Shown: positions 17,190-25,360 of the stretch, in pieces | Layout: each line of letters begins with the position of its first letter | Numbering within the stretch: the stretch's first letter is position 1 | Assembly (NCBI RefSeq): GCF_020400585.1 | Contig: NZ_JAINVF010000009.1 | Location: forward strand, 1-64,000 | Origin: Streptomyces sp. NK08204 | GTDB lineage: Bacteria; Actinomycetota; Actinomycetes; Streptomycetales; Streptomycetaceae | Reading direction: 5' to 3' | DNA: 64,000 bases | Made by a program: the position numbers and the translations under genes | The notes under the pieces: generated by a model | The model's database searches: none | What the model saw: the letters and a program-made list of their open reading frames with translations, nothing else | What the model was told of the DNA's origin: nothing

Positions 17190-17625
17190 GCGTGTGAGAA
17201 CGGCACGAGCCCGGCCCCGGTTGAGGGAGCCGGTCCCGCGAAGCCACCAGCACCCGGTGCCGTCTGCCGCCCGGCAGCAGGAGCCCGTACCTGATGCGAG
17301 CGCACGCAGCAGCGAGTGGAGTGCCTGGTCTGCGGTGACCGGCGTGTCGTCGTACCCGTGCAGTCCACGAAGAGCACGCCCCGGGGAACCGATGCCGCCG
17401 AGCCCGGGACACGGCGGTGACGAGGGCGGCCTGGTCGCGGCTCGGACGGTCCAGCGCGGCTCGCAGCCGCCCCGACTCCCCGTCACGTCCGGTGAATCCG
17501 GTCGCCCTCGGCGGCAGCGCGTCCAACGCCGTCGGCGCCGGCGCCGACGCCTGCTGCCGGTACTCGGCCTTGCCGATGACCGGCGCGTGGAACCCCCCTC
17601 CCTGGAAGTCGATGTGATCGCTCAC
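17190..17625 (-). pseudogene. decayed NB-ARC (NLR/STAND) gene with N-terminal signalling-type motif
   Basis: The reading begins with GTG at 17625, overlapping the stop of the upstream membrane protein (GTGA). It gives VSDHIDFQGGGFHAPVIGK, then a linker and the NB-ARC entry GFTGRDGESGRL. Continuity is then lost. GLGGIG, the first half of the P-loop, appears in a second frame with its Lys-Thr deleted. LFVDC is in a third frame, GYDDTPVTADQALHSLLRA is back in the second frame, and HRVLVASRDRL is in the first. All of these align in order with the intact NB-ARC protein at 19.1-21.1 kb. No frame continues to a TPR region. At least two shifts plus internal and 3' deletions have destroyed it. Confidence 0.82.
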
Positions 17626-18179
17626 CCTGCGCCGCCCCCCGGCCCGAAGGGCAGGGCGTACTGCACGATGTACACCCCCAGCCCGACAACCGAGCCCGCC
17701 TCCAGCACGGACAGGGCCCCCAGTCCCGCCGAGACCTCACCGCCCGCCCAGTACACGACCAGCGCGCTCAGCGGCACGACGCAGAAGGCCAGCAGGTCGA
17801 CCACGCACTGCACGACCTTCCGGGAGAACCGCCGGGCGTCCCCCCGGTGCGCGACCTCCCACTGGAAGACCTGCGCACCCTCCGCCCGCACCAGCTCCGC
17901 CAGCCGGGGTCCCAGCTCGCCGCGCACATAGGCTCCGATCGCCGAGATCTTCTGGTCGTTGACCAGATACGTCCACCCGAGCACCACGCACACCGGCGGC
18001 AGCGCGAGCAGCATCTCCGTCCGCTCGGCCTGGGCGGCGGCGGCGATCACCGCGGCGACGACGGTCAGGGTGACGTAGAGCAGGTTGTCCCGGAACCCGA
18101 TCCGTGTCTTCTGCTCGTCCTTGATCGTCTGGTATTCGGTGAGCAGCAACTGCCCCACGGTGACGTCTCGTTCCGGCAC
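17622..18179 (-). CDS. four-helix membrane protein, putative NLR-associated effector
   Basis: A 185-residue protein. It opens with a soluble segment (VTVGQLLLTEYQTIKDEQKT, then RIGFRDNLLY). Hydrophobic segments follow: VTLTVVAAVIAAAAQ, MLLALPPVCVVLGWTYLV, CVVDLLAFCVVPLSALVVYW and AGSVVGLGVYIVQYAL. The GTG start at 18179 has GGGGGGAAGGGG upstream. The long soluble middle (residues about 75-125) is Arg/Glu-rich. It is translationally coupled to the decayed NB-ARC gene. Proteins of this kind are, from memory, often found beside NB-ARC/TPR genes in actinobacteria, so a membrane-acting effector role is a reasonable guess. No catalytic motif is visible. Confidence 0.75.
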   Translation of the reverse strand: MPERDVTVGQLLLTEYQTIKDEQKTRIGFRDNLLYVTLTVVAAVIAAAAQAERTEMLLALPPVCVVLGWTYLVNDQKISAIGAYVRGELGPRLAELVRAEGAQVFQWEVAHRGDARRFSRKVVQCVVDLLAFCVVPLSALVVYWAGGEVSAGLGALSVLEAGSVVGLGVYIVQYALPFGPGGGAG

Positions 18180-18207
18180 TCCAACCCCTTCCCCCCGGCA
18201 GTACCTT

Positions 18208-19062
18208 ATGAGTGTGCCGCAGACTGAGCCCACCGTTCTGGTCCTGACCGCGCTCGCGTTGGAATACGCGGCGGTGCGCCCCTACATCGAGGAGCGGGAG
18301 GAGCTGACACATCCCGGCAACGGCACCATCGTCGAGGTGGGCCGCCTGCCCGGCACTCCGTGGCGCGTCGCCGCCGCCGAGCTGGGCGAGGGCGCCCGGA
18401 TCACCGCCGCGCTGACCGCGTCGCTCATCGGCTGGCTGCGCCCGCAGGCCGTGCTGTTCGTGGGGGTGGCGGGCAGCCTCAAGGACGACATCGGTCTCGG
18501 GGACGTCGTGGTGGGCACCAAGGTGTACGCCATCCACGGCGGCAAGGCGACACCCGACGGGCTCCAGGTGCGCCCCGAGGCGTGGTCCGGAGCCAACGCG
18601 CTGGTGCAGGCGGCACGTTCAGCGGTGCGGGACATGCCGGACGTACGGGCGCACTTCAAGCCGATCGCCACGGGGGACGTGGTCCTGGCCGACGACGAGT
18701 CCGAGATCGCCCGGCTGATCCGCAAGAACTACAACGACACCGCCGCCTTCGAGATGGAGGGCTCGGGAGCGGCTCACGCGGCCCATCTGGAGGGCCGGGA
18801 CGCCCTGGTGGTGCGGGGCATCAGCGACCACGCCAATCCCGACAAGGCCAAGGACGACGCCGGAGGCTGGCAGGAGCGGGCGGCCCAGCAGGCGGCGGCC
18901 GTGGCGATGGCCGTCCTGCGCAAGTATCGGCGGCAGAGCGGGAGTTCGGCTGCCGACAGCTCTGAGGAGGGGCCCCAAGCAGGCTACGGGGGCGACCACA
19001 TCGACTTCCGGGGCTCGACCTTCCACGGGCCCGTCATCGGAAAGCGGGTCGGAGGCCGGTAG
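18208..19062 (+). CDS. nucleoside phosphorylase/nucleosidase-fold effector with C-terminal NLR-type motif
   Basis: A 284-residue protein. Residues 1 to about 240 form a PNP/UDP phosphorylase or MTA/SAH nucleosidase fold: VLVLTALALEYAAVRPYI, LFVGVAGSLKDDIGLGDVVVGTKVY, the substrate-site AAFEMEGSGAAHAAH and the catalytic-loop strand VVRGISDHAN with its Asp. A Ser/Gly linker leads to GGDHIDFRGSTFHGPVIGK near the end, followed by only a few residues. Such domains act as N-terminal effectors of STAND/NLR proteins. ATG at 18208 is 28 bp from the divergent membrane-protein start. The downstream NB-ARC frame has no start of its own, so this may be the first part of one larger protein. Confidence 0.85.
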   Translation: MSVPQTEPTVLVLTALALEYAAVRPYIEEREELTHPGNGTIVEVGRLPGTPWRVAAAELGEGARITAALTASLIGWLRPQAVLFVGVAGSLKDDIGLGDVVVGTKVYAIHGGKATPDGLQVRPEAWSGANALVQAARSAVRDMPDVRAHFKPIATGDVVLADDESEIARLIRKNYNDTAAFEMEGSGAAHAAHLEGRDALVVRGISDHANPDKAKDDAGGWQERAAQQAAAVAMAVLRKYRRQSGSSAADSSEEGPQAGYGGDHIDFRGSTFHGPVIGKRVGGR

Positions 19063-21148
19063 TGCCCCGGGTAGCGGCAGGGCCACCGTCCACGGCCCCG
19101 TCCCGCGCGCCAGCGCCACGCTCCCGCTCCGGCCCCTCGGCTTCACCGGCCGCGGGGAGGAGCTGAACCGCCTGCTGCCCTGCCTCGCGCCCGCCTCGGA
19201 CGACAGCGCACCGCCCATCGTCATCTCCGCGCTCACCGGCATGGGCGGCATCGGCAAGACCGCGCTCGCGCTGGAGGCGGCGCACCGGGCGTGCGGGAAG
19301 GGCTGGTTCCCCGGCGGCACGCTCTTCGTGGATCTTCGCGGATACGACGAGAACCCGGTCACCGCGGACCAGGCGGTACTGGCCCTGCTGGACGTGCTCG
19401 GCGTGCAGGGGCCCGAGCTGCCGACGACGACGGCACGGCAGCACGACGCGTACCGGGACGCCCTCGTCGGCCGGGCCCGGACGCTGATCGTCCTCGACAA
19501 CGTGTCGGACCCGGCGCAGTTCCGTGAGCTGCTGCCCGGCACCGACCGCCACCGGGTCCTCATCACGTCGCGGGACCGCCAGGACGCCCTGCCGATCCGG
19601 CTCATCGACCTGGAGACGCTGGACCCGGCCGACTCGGTGGCCCTGCTGACCCGGGCGCTGCTGGACGCCGACGAGCGCGACGACCGGCCGGGACGGGAGC
19701 CGGAGGCCCTGCACCGGCTCGCCGAGCTGTGCGGCCATCTGCCGCTGGCCCTCCAGATCGCCGCGGCGATGCTCCGCCGGCGCCGGATACGGGGCATCGC
19801 CTCCCTGGTCGCCGAGATCGAGCAGGCCGGGGACCCGAGCCGCGTTCTGGACAGCGGCAGTCCGGGGGCGGACCTGTACGGCCGCTCGCTCGCCCTGCGG
19901 CCGGTGCTGGAGACGTCGTACCGCCGACTGCCGGACGAGCAGGCCCGGCTGCTGCGGCTGCTGGCGCTGGTTCCCGGCGGGGACGTCAGCACCGAGGCGG
20001 TCGCCGCGCTGGGCGGCCTGGACCTGCTGGACGCCGTGCGTGTGCTGGAAGACCTGGCCGCCACCTATCTCGTCACGCCGGTCGTCGGGGACGGGCTGTC
20101 GTCCGAACACCGCTGGCGGATGCACGACCTGGTGCGCGCGTTCACCGCCCGGGTGGGCGCCGGGGACGCGGCCCTCCGCGAGGAGCGGGAAGCGGCACGG
20201 GACCGGTTGTTCGGGTTCTATCTGCGGTGGGCGGACGCGGCCGACACCCGCTTGCGCTGGTTGCCGGGGACGCCGGAGCCGGAGCGGTTCGCGGACCCCG
20301 GTCAGGCTCTGGCCTGGCTGGACGGAGAGCGGGCGGCCCTGGTGGCGGCAGTGCAATGGGCATCGGAGGAGGGACACGCGGACGTGGCCATGGCGCTGGG
20401 CCAGTGCCTGACCACATACCTGGACTGGCGGCGTTACTTCGACGACCTGGTGAGCGTCACCCGCGCCGCCCAGGAAGCCGCGCACCAGCTCGGGGACAGC
20501 CGCTACGACGAAGCCACCACGTGGGGCAACCTCGGTAACGCCCTGAGCAGGGCGGGCCGTCTGGACGAGGCCGTCGACGCCCTGACCCATGCCCTCGACC
20601 TGTTCCAGGCCACCGGCGACCGCACCGACGAGGCCATGGCATGGGTCAACCTCGGTATCACCAGGGCACGAGCGCGCCGTCTGGACGACGCCATCGACGC
20701 CCTGACCCGCGCCCGCGACCTGTTCCAGGCCACCGGCGACCACATCGCCGAGGCCAGGACGTGGCTCAACATCGGCAACGTGTTGGGGGAGGGGCACCGG
20801 ATGAACGAGGCCATCGACGCCCTGACCCATGCCCTCGACCTGTTCCAGGCCACCGGCGACCGCCACAGTGAGGGCGTGGCCTGGCACAATCTCGGCCTCG
20901 CCTTGCAGGGATCGGACCGGATCGACCAGTCGAACGAGGCATTCGGACATGCCGGCGAGATACACCAGGAGTTCGGGGACTGGTATCGGGTCGGCCAGGC
21001 TCTCAGCCAACTGGCCCACAACCACGAGGGTCTCAGCCACCCCGCCACGGCACGCGCCCACTGGCTGAAGGCCGCCGACGCCTATTCCCGTGCCAACGCC
21101 CCCGCCGAAGCCGCCGTAGCCCTGTCCCGCGCAGACTCATTGACCTGA
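19061..21148 (+). CDS. NB-ARC / TPR (NLR-like STAND) protein lacking its own start codon
   Basis: The frame is open from well before 19061, but no ATG, GTG or TTG was found in frame from at least 18902 up to the ATG inside the P-loop (19241). Clear NB-ARC sequence precedes that ATG: GFTGRGEELNRLL and PPIVISALTGMGGIGKTALA (Walker A). LFVDLRGYDENPVTADQA, TLIVLDNV (Walker B), HRVLITSRDRQ and the CGHLPLALQIAAAML GLPL-type motif follow. The C-terminal 250 residues are TPRs, three of them recently expanded. The protein therefore probably continues from the phosphorylase gene through a frame change near 19043-19062. This may be a mutation, a sequence error or recoding. Role inferred: NTP-driven sensor switch. 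Confidence 0.8.
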   Translation, partial: SAPGSGRATVHGPVPRASATLPLRPLGFTGRGEELNRLLPCLAPASDDSAPPIVISALTGMGGIGKTALALEAAHRACGKGWFPGGTLFVDLRGYDENPVTADQAVLALLDVLGVQGPELPTTTARQHDAYRDALVGRARTLIVLDNVSDPAQFRELLPGTDRHRVLITSRDRQDALPIRLIDLETLDPADSVALLTRALLDADERDDRPGREPEALHRLAELCGHLPLALQIAAAMLRRRRIRGIASLVAEIEQAGDPSRVLDSGSPGADLYGRSLALRPVLETSYRRLPDEQARLLRLLALVPGGDVSTEAVAALGGLDLLDAVRVLEDLAATYLVTPVVGDGLSSEHRWRMHDLVRAFTARVGAGDAALREEREAARDRLFGFYLRWADAADTRLRWLPGTPEPERFADPGQALAWLDGERAALVAAVQWASEEGHADVAMALGQCLTTYLDWRRYFDDLVSVTRAAQEAAHQLGDSRYDEATTWGNLGNALSRAGRLDEAVDALTHALDLFQATGDRTDEAMAWVNLGITRARARRLDDAIDALTRARDLFQATGDHIAEARTWLNIGNVLGEGHRMNEAIDALTHALDLFQATGDRHSEGVAWHNLGLALQGSDRIDQSNEAFGHAGEIHQEFGDWYRVGQALSQLAHNHEGLSHPATARAHWLKAADAYSRANAPAEAAVALSRADSLT
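20521..20880 (+). repeat. three 120-bp tandem units encoding TPRs
   Basis: Units 20521-20640, 20641-20760 and 20761-20880 are highly similar at DNA level, for example CTGTTCCAGGCCACCGGCGA in each. Each encodes a 40-residue tetratricopeptide-type repeat with the core AIDALTxAxDLFQATGD. Confidence 0.92.
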
Positions 21149-21281
21149 CTGGACAAAGTCACGGCAGGTGACACCGGGTGTCACGTTCCGCCGTCCGAGG
21201 GGAACCTACGATTCCACGGTCCGTGATCTCGGCAGAACCGACGGTAGTCGTCCGCATGCTCGCACCCCTACCTTGTGCCGG

Positions 21282-21974
21282 GTGCGCCAACCCTCAGCTG
21301 CTCCCCCGTTCAACGCCCCGGCCGCCCGCAGGCTGCGTGCCGCGCTCGGCATGGGACCCGAGCACGTCGCCTACGGCATGCGGGCCTCGTACGGGCTTCC
21401 GTACGTCACGCCCGACCTCGTGACCGCCTGGGAGCGCGGCACCGCCTCCCCGAGCAGCCCGGAACTCACCGCCCTCGCGGGGGCGTTGTGGTGTTCTCCG
21501 GGGGAACTCATCGGGCGCCCCCACACCTTGCGCGAGCACCGCATCGCCCGCGGGATCGCGCCGGAGGACGTGGCCCGCACCGTCGGCCTCGACCTTGCGG
21601 CGTATCTGCGGATGGAGGAGAGCGGGACCTGGCGCGGCAACGAGCGCCAGTCGGCCGCGCTCGCGCAGGCGCTGCAACTGGCCCTGCCCGACTTCGTGGC
21701 CGTCACGGGCCGCGAGGCGAAACTCGCCGACCTGCTGCACAGCGCGGTGAGCACCCGCTGGCAGGCGTATGTGCGGCCGGTGATGAAGCTGGCTCCCGTG
21801 GACACGGGTGTCCTGGAGGACGTCCTGCAGGAACTGCACCAGGACTACCAGGGGCACATGGCCGCCACCCTCAGCTGGGGTGGCGGCAGCAGGAGCGCCA
21901 GTGAGTCCGGGAAGGAGTTCCTCGACCGGATCGTCGAGAGCTTCTGGGCGGCGGTCGAGAGCAGGACCGGCTAG
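21282..21974 (+). CDS. helix-turn-helix (XRE-like) regulator
   Basis: A 230-residue protein. It carries an N-terminal HTH (ARRLRAALGMGPEHVAYGMR, TPDLVTAWERGTASPSSPEL) and a second HTH-like unit (LREHRIARGIAPEDVARTVG, with YLRMEESGTWRGNER). The C-terminal half is helical and unassigned. The repeated architecture resembles a duplicated Cro/C1 domain. GTG at 21282 is chosen as the start closest to the first domain; the upstream open frame to 21168 has no domain. It lies 130 bp after the NB-ARC gene and could be independent of it. It is probably core, not part of the accessory patch. Confidence 0.8.
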   Translation: MRQPSAAPPFNAPAARRLRAALGMGPEHVAYGMRASYGLPYVTPDLVTAWERGTASPSSPELTALAGALWCSPGELIGRPHTLREHRIARGIAPEDVARTVGLDLAAYLRMEESGTWRGNERQSAALAQALQLALPDFVAVTGREAKLADLLHSAVSTRWQAYVRPVMKLAPVDTGVLEDVLQELHQDYQGHMAATLSWGGGSRSASESGKEFLDRIVESFWAAVESRTG

Positions 21975-22047
21975 AGGAGAACGGGTCCGGCTACGACGAC
22001 GGATCCGGCTACGACGACGGACCGGCTACGGAAAGGGGTCCGGCTAC
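21967..22047. repeat. short CCGGCTA repeats between HTH gene and pfkA
   Basis: CCGGCTA starts at 21967, 21987, 22005, 22022 and 22040, spaced 17-20 bp. The array runs from the stop of the HTH gene to the stop of the convergent pfkA gene. It fills the whole 3'-3' gap; no classic terminator is seen there. Confidence 0.75.
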
Positions 22048-23072
22048 TAGAAGACCGACTCCGCCTCGTCCATGCGGTCCTTCGGCACCGTCTTCAGCAC
22101 GGTGACGGCCTCCGCGAGCGGCACCATCACGATGTCGGTGCCGCGCAGTGCGGTCATCTTGCCGAACTCGCCGCGGTGCGCGGCTTCGACGGCGTGCCAG
22201 CCGAAGCGGGTGGCGAGGACGCGGTCGTAGGCGGTGGGCGTGCCGCCGCGCTGCACGTGGCCGAGGATGACCGGCCTGGCCTCCTTGCCGAGGCGGCGCT
22301 CCAGCTCGTACGCCAGCGCGGTGCCGATGCCCTGGAAGCGCTCATGGCCGTACTGGTCGATCTCGCCCTTGCCGTAGTCCATGGTGCCCTCGGCGGGGTG
22401 GGCGCCCTCGGCGACGCAGACGACCGCGAACTTCTTGCCGCGGGCGAAGCGCTCCTCGACCATCTTGACCAGGTCGGCGGGGTCGAAGGGGCGCTCGGGC
22501 AGGCAGATGCCATGGGCGCCGGCGGCCATGCCGGACTCCAGGGCGATCCAGCCGGCGTGCCGGCCCATGACCTCGACGACCATCACGCGCTGGTGGGACT
22601 CGGCGGTGGTCTTCAGCCGGTCCATGGCCTCGGTGGCCACGCCGACGGCGGTGTCGAAGCCGAAGGTGCGGTCGGTGGAGGAGATGTCGTTGTCGATGGT
22701 CTTCGGCACGCCGACGACCGGCAGGCCCGCGTCGGAGAGCATGCGGGCCGCCGTCAGCGTGCCCTCGCCGCCTATCGGGATCAGCGCGTCGATGCCGAAC
22801 TCCTCGACCATGTCGGTCGCCTTGGTGCAGGCCTCACGCAGCCGGTCGCGTTCCAGGCGGGAGGAGCCGAGGATGGTGCCGCCGCGGGCCAGGATGCCGC
22901 TGACCGCGTCCAGGTCGAGGGTGCGGTAGTGGCGGTCGAGCAGACCCCGGTAGCCGTCCTCGAAGCCGATGACCTCGTCGCCGTACTGCGTCACCGCCCG
23001 GTGCACGACCGACCGGATCACGGCGTTCAGGCCGGGGCAGTCGCCGCCTGCGGTGAGAACTCCGATGCGCAT
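22047..23072 (-). CDS. pfkA: 6-phosphofructokinase
   Basis: A 341-residue glycolytic enzyme that makes fructose 1,6-bisphosphate. Motifs are the nucleotide-binding start TAGGDCPGLNAVIR, GGEGTLTAARMLSD (the Gly after GGE is the ATP-type residue), and the catalytic loop PKTIDNDISSTDRTFGFDTA. VMGRHAGWIALESG and the effector/substrate region GHVQRGGTPTAYDRVLATR follow. PKTIDND with GGEGT is the actinobacterial ATP-dependent type. ATG at 23072 follows AGGAGAC. It is divergent from pta, so entry into glycolysis and acetate formation flank one promoter region. Streptomyces usually has several pfk paralogues. Confidence 0.94.
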   Translation of the reverse strand: MRIGVLTAGGDCPGLNAVIRSVVHRAVTQYGDEVIGFEDGYRGLLDRHYRTLDLDAVSGILARGGTILGSSRLERDRLREACTKATDMVEEFGIDALIPIGGEGTLTAARMLSDAGLPVVGVPKTIDNDISSTDRTFGFDTAVGVATEAMDRLKTTAESHQRVMVVEVMGRHAGWIALESGMAAGAHGICLPERPFDPADLVKMVEERFARGKKFAVVCVAEGAHPAEGTMDYGKGEIDQYGHERFQGIGTALAYELERRLGKEARPVILGHVQRGGTPTAYDRVLATRFGWHAVEAAHRGEFGKMTALRGTDIVMVPLAEAVTVLKTVPKDRMDEAESVF

Positions 23073-23196
23073 CGTGCTGTGTCTCCTGCTCGCTTTCGAA
23101 TGCCGGTGAGCCGCTACCGATTCTTTCACGTCTGCCGGTGGGGCGAACTTTTGACGGGCGCCTTATCTAGCGTGAGGGGTATTGTCAAGAGGGTTC

Positions 23197-23225
23197 AGCT
23201 CACCTCGGTGGGCGATTTTTATGAT
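23197..23225 (+). promoter_or_regulatory. possible pta promoter
   Basis: TATGAT at 23220-23225 is a near-consensus -10 lying 34 bp before the pta start. No convincing -35 is present 17 bp upstream. Confidence 0.3.
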
Positions 23226-23258
23226 GTCGACGGCAGCGAGACGGATCGGAGAGCACGC

Positions 23259-25355
23259 GTGACACGCAGTGTGTACGTGACCGGGATCGACCGTGGCGAC
23301 GGCCGCCAGGTCGTCGAGCTGGGAGTCATGGAGCTCCTGACCCGGCAGGTCGACCGAGTGGGTGTGTTCCGCCCGCTCGTGCACCACGTGCCCGACCGGC
23401 TGTTCGAGCTGCTGCGTGCCCGGTACCGCCTCCCCCAGGACCCGGCGACGGTCTACGGCATGGACTACCACGAGGCGTCCGCGCTCCAGGCCGAGCGCGG
23501 CACCGACGAGCTGGTCTCGGCGCTGGTCGACCGCTTCCACGGGGTGGCCCGGGACTACGACGTCGTCCTGGTCCTCGGCACCGACTTCGCCGACACCCAG
23601 CTCCCGGACGAGCTGGCCCTCAACGCCCGCCTGGCCAACGAGTTCGGCGCGTCGGTGATCCCGGTGGTGGGTGGCCGCAGGCAGACGGCGGAGTCCGTGC
23701 TGGCGGAGACCCGCAACGCGTACCGGGCGTACGACGGGCGGGGTTGCGACGTGCTGACCATGGTCGCCAACCGGGTGGCCCCGGAGGACCGCGACGAGAT
23801 CGCCGAGCGGCTCGCGAAGCGGCTGCCGGTGCCCGCGTACGTGCTCCCGGACGAGCCTGTCCTGTCCGCGCCGACGGTCGCCCAGATCGCCCAGTCCCTC
23901 GACGCGAAGGTGCTGCTGGGCGACGACTCGGGGCTCGCCCGGGACGCGCTGGGCTTCGTCTTCGGCGGGGCGATGCTGCCGAATTTCCTGGCCGCGCTGA
24001 CCCCGGGCTGCCTGGTGGTCACGCCCGGGGACCGGGCCGACCTGGTCATCGGCGCGCTCGCCGCGCACAGCGCCGGCACCCCGCCGATAGCCGGTGTGCT
24101 GCTGACCCTGGACGAGGTGCCGAGCGAGGAGATCCTCACCCTCTCCGCCCGCCTGGCCCCGGGCACCCCGGTGATCTCGGTGTCCGGCAACAGCTTCCCC
24201 ACCGCCGAGCAGCTGTTCTCTCTGGAGGGGAAGATGACGGCGGCGACTCCGCGCAAGGCGGAGCGGGCGCTCGGCCTGTTCGAGCGGTACGCCGACACCG
24301 CCGACCTGGCCCGCCGGGTCTCGGCGCCGAGCAGCGACCGGGTCACCCCGATGATGTTCGAACACAAGCTGCTGGAGCAGGCCCGCGCGGACAGGCGGCG
24401 GGTGGTGCTGCCGGAGGGCACCGAGGAACGGGTGCTGCACGCAGCCGAGGTGCTGCTGCGCCGCGGGGTGTGCGACCTCACCCTGCTCGGACCGGTCGAC
24501 CAGATCCGCAAGAAGGCCGCCGACCTCGGTATCGACCTCGGTGACAGCCAGTTGATCGACCCGGCCACCTCCGAGCTGCGCGACTCCTTCGCCGAGCGGT
24601 ACGCCCGGCTGCGCGCCCACCGGGGCGTGACCGTGGAGGTGGCCTACGACGTCGTGTCGGACGTGAACTACTTCGGCACCCTGATGGTCGAGGAGGGCCT
24701 GGCCGACGGCATGGTCTCCGGTTCGGTGCACTCGACGGCGGCCACGATCCGGCCCGCGTTCGAGATCATCAAGACGAAGCCGGACTCCGCGATCGTCTCC
24801 TCCGTCTTCTTCATGTGCCTGGCCGACAAGGTGCTGGTCTACGGGGACTGCGCGGTCAACCCGGACCCGAACGCCGAGCAGCTCGCGGACATCGCCGTCC
24901 AGTCGGCGGGCACGGCCGCACGGTTCGGGGTGGAGCCGCGGATCGCGATGCTGTCGTACTCCACGGGTACGTCCGGCTCGGGCGCCGACGTGGACAAGGT
25001 GCGCGCGGCCACCGAGCTGGCGCGCTCGCGGCGCCCCGACCTGAAGATCGAGGGGCCGATCCAGTACGACGCGGCGGTGGAGCCGTCCGTCGCCGCGACC
25101 AAGCTGCCGGACTCCGAGGTCGCCGGGCAGGCAACGGTTCTGATCTTCCCCGACCTCAACACGGGCAACAACACCTACAAGGCCGTGCAGCGCTCGGCCG
25201 GCGCGATCGCCGTCGGCCCGGTGCTGCAGGGCCTGCGCAAGCCGGTCAACGACCTCTCCCGGGGCGCGCTCGTCCAGGACATCGTCAACACCGTCGCCAT
25301 CACGGCGATCCAGGCCCAGACACCCGCCGACCGACTCAGCACAGAGAGCATCTGA
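23259..25355 (+). CDS. pta: phosphate acetyltransferase
   Basis: A 698-residue long-type Pta that converts acetyl-CoA and phosphate to acetyl phosphate. The N-terminal third is a BioD-like P-loop-derived domain (begins VTRSVYVTGIDRGDGRQVVEL), the centre is a DRTGG domain (PNFLAALTPGCLVVTPGDRADL), and the C-terminal 330 residues are the catalytic PTA/PTB domain. Active-site segments are VVLPEGTEERVLHAAEVLLR, DGMVSGSVHSTAATIRPAF and SYSTGTSGSGADVDKV. The GTG start at 23259 has GGAGAG upstream. ackA begins six bases after the stop, forming the classical pta-ackA operon. The N-terminal GIDRGDGRQ departs from a strict Walker A. Confidence 0.95.
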   Translation: MTRSVYVTGIDRGDGRQVVELGVMELLTRQVDRVGVFRPLVHHVPDRLFELLRARYRLPQDPATVYGMDYHEASALQAERGTDELVSALVDRFHGVARDYDVVLVLGTDFADTQLPDELALNARLANEFGASVIPVVGGRRQTAESVLAETRNAYRAYDGRGCDVLTMVANRVAPEDRDEIAERLAKRLPVPAYVLPDEPVLSAPTVAQIAQSLDAKVLLGDDSGLARDALGFVFGGAMLPNFLAALTPGCLVVTPGDRADLVIGALAAHSAGTPPIAGVLLTLDEVPSEEILTLSARLAPGTPVISVSGNSFPTAEQLFSLEGKMTAATPRKAERALGLFERYADTADLARRVSAPSSDRVTPMMFEHKLLEQARADRRRVVLPEGTEERVLHAAEVLLRRGVCDLTLLGPVDQIRKKAADLGIDLGDSQLIDPATSELRDSFAERYARLRAHRGVTVEVAYDVVSDVNYFGTLMVEEGLADGMVSGSVHSTAATIRPAFEIIKTKPDSAIVSSVFFMCLADKVLVYGDCAVNPDPNAEQLADIAVQSAGTAARFGVEPRIAMLSYSTGTSGSGADVDKVRAATELARSRRPDLKIEGPIQYDAAVEPSVAATKLPDSEVAGQATVLIFPDLNTGNNTYKAVQRSAGAIAVGPVLQGLRKPVNDLSRGALVQDIVNTVAITAIQAQTPADRLSTESI

Positions 25356-25360
25356 ACACC

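Noticed and set aside
20521..20880. CRISPR-like periodicity of 120 bp
   Set aside because: The units are in-frame coding TPRs.
19241..21148. Taking the Met inside the P-loop as the start of the NB-ARC protein
   Set aside because: Conserved NB-ARC sequence lies upstream in the same frame, and starting inside GMGGIGKT would destroy the nucleotide site.
17190..21148. Prophage or integrative element
   Set aside because: No integrase, attachment repeat or tRNA junction is seen at the edges; the patch looks like accessory conflict genes only.
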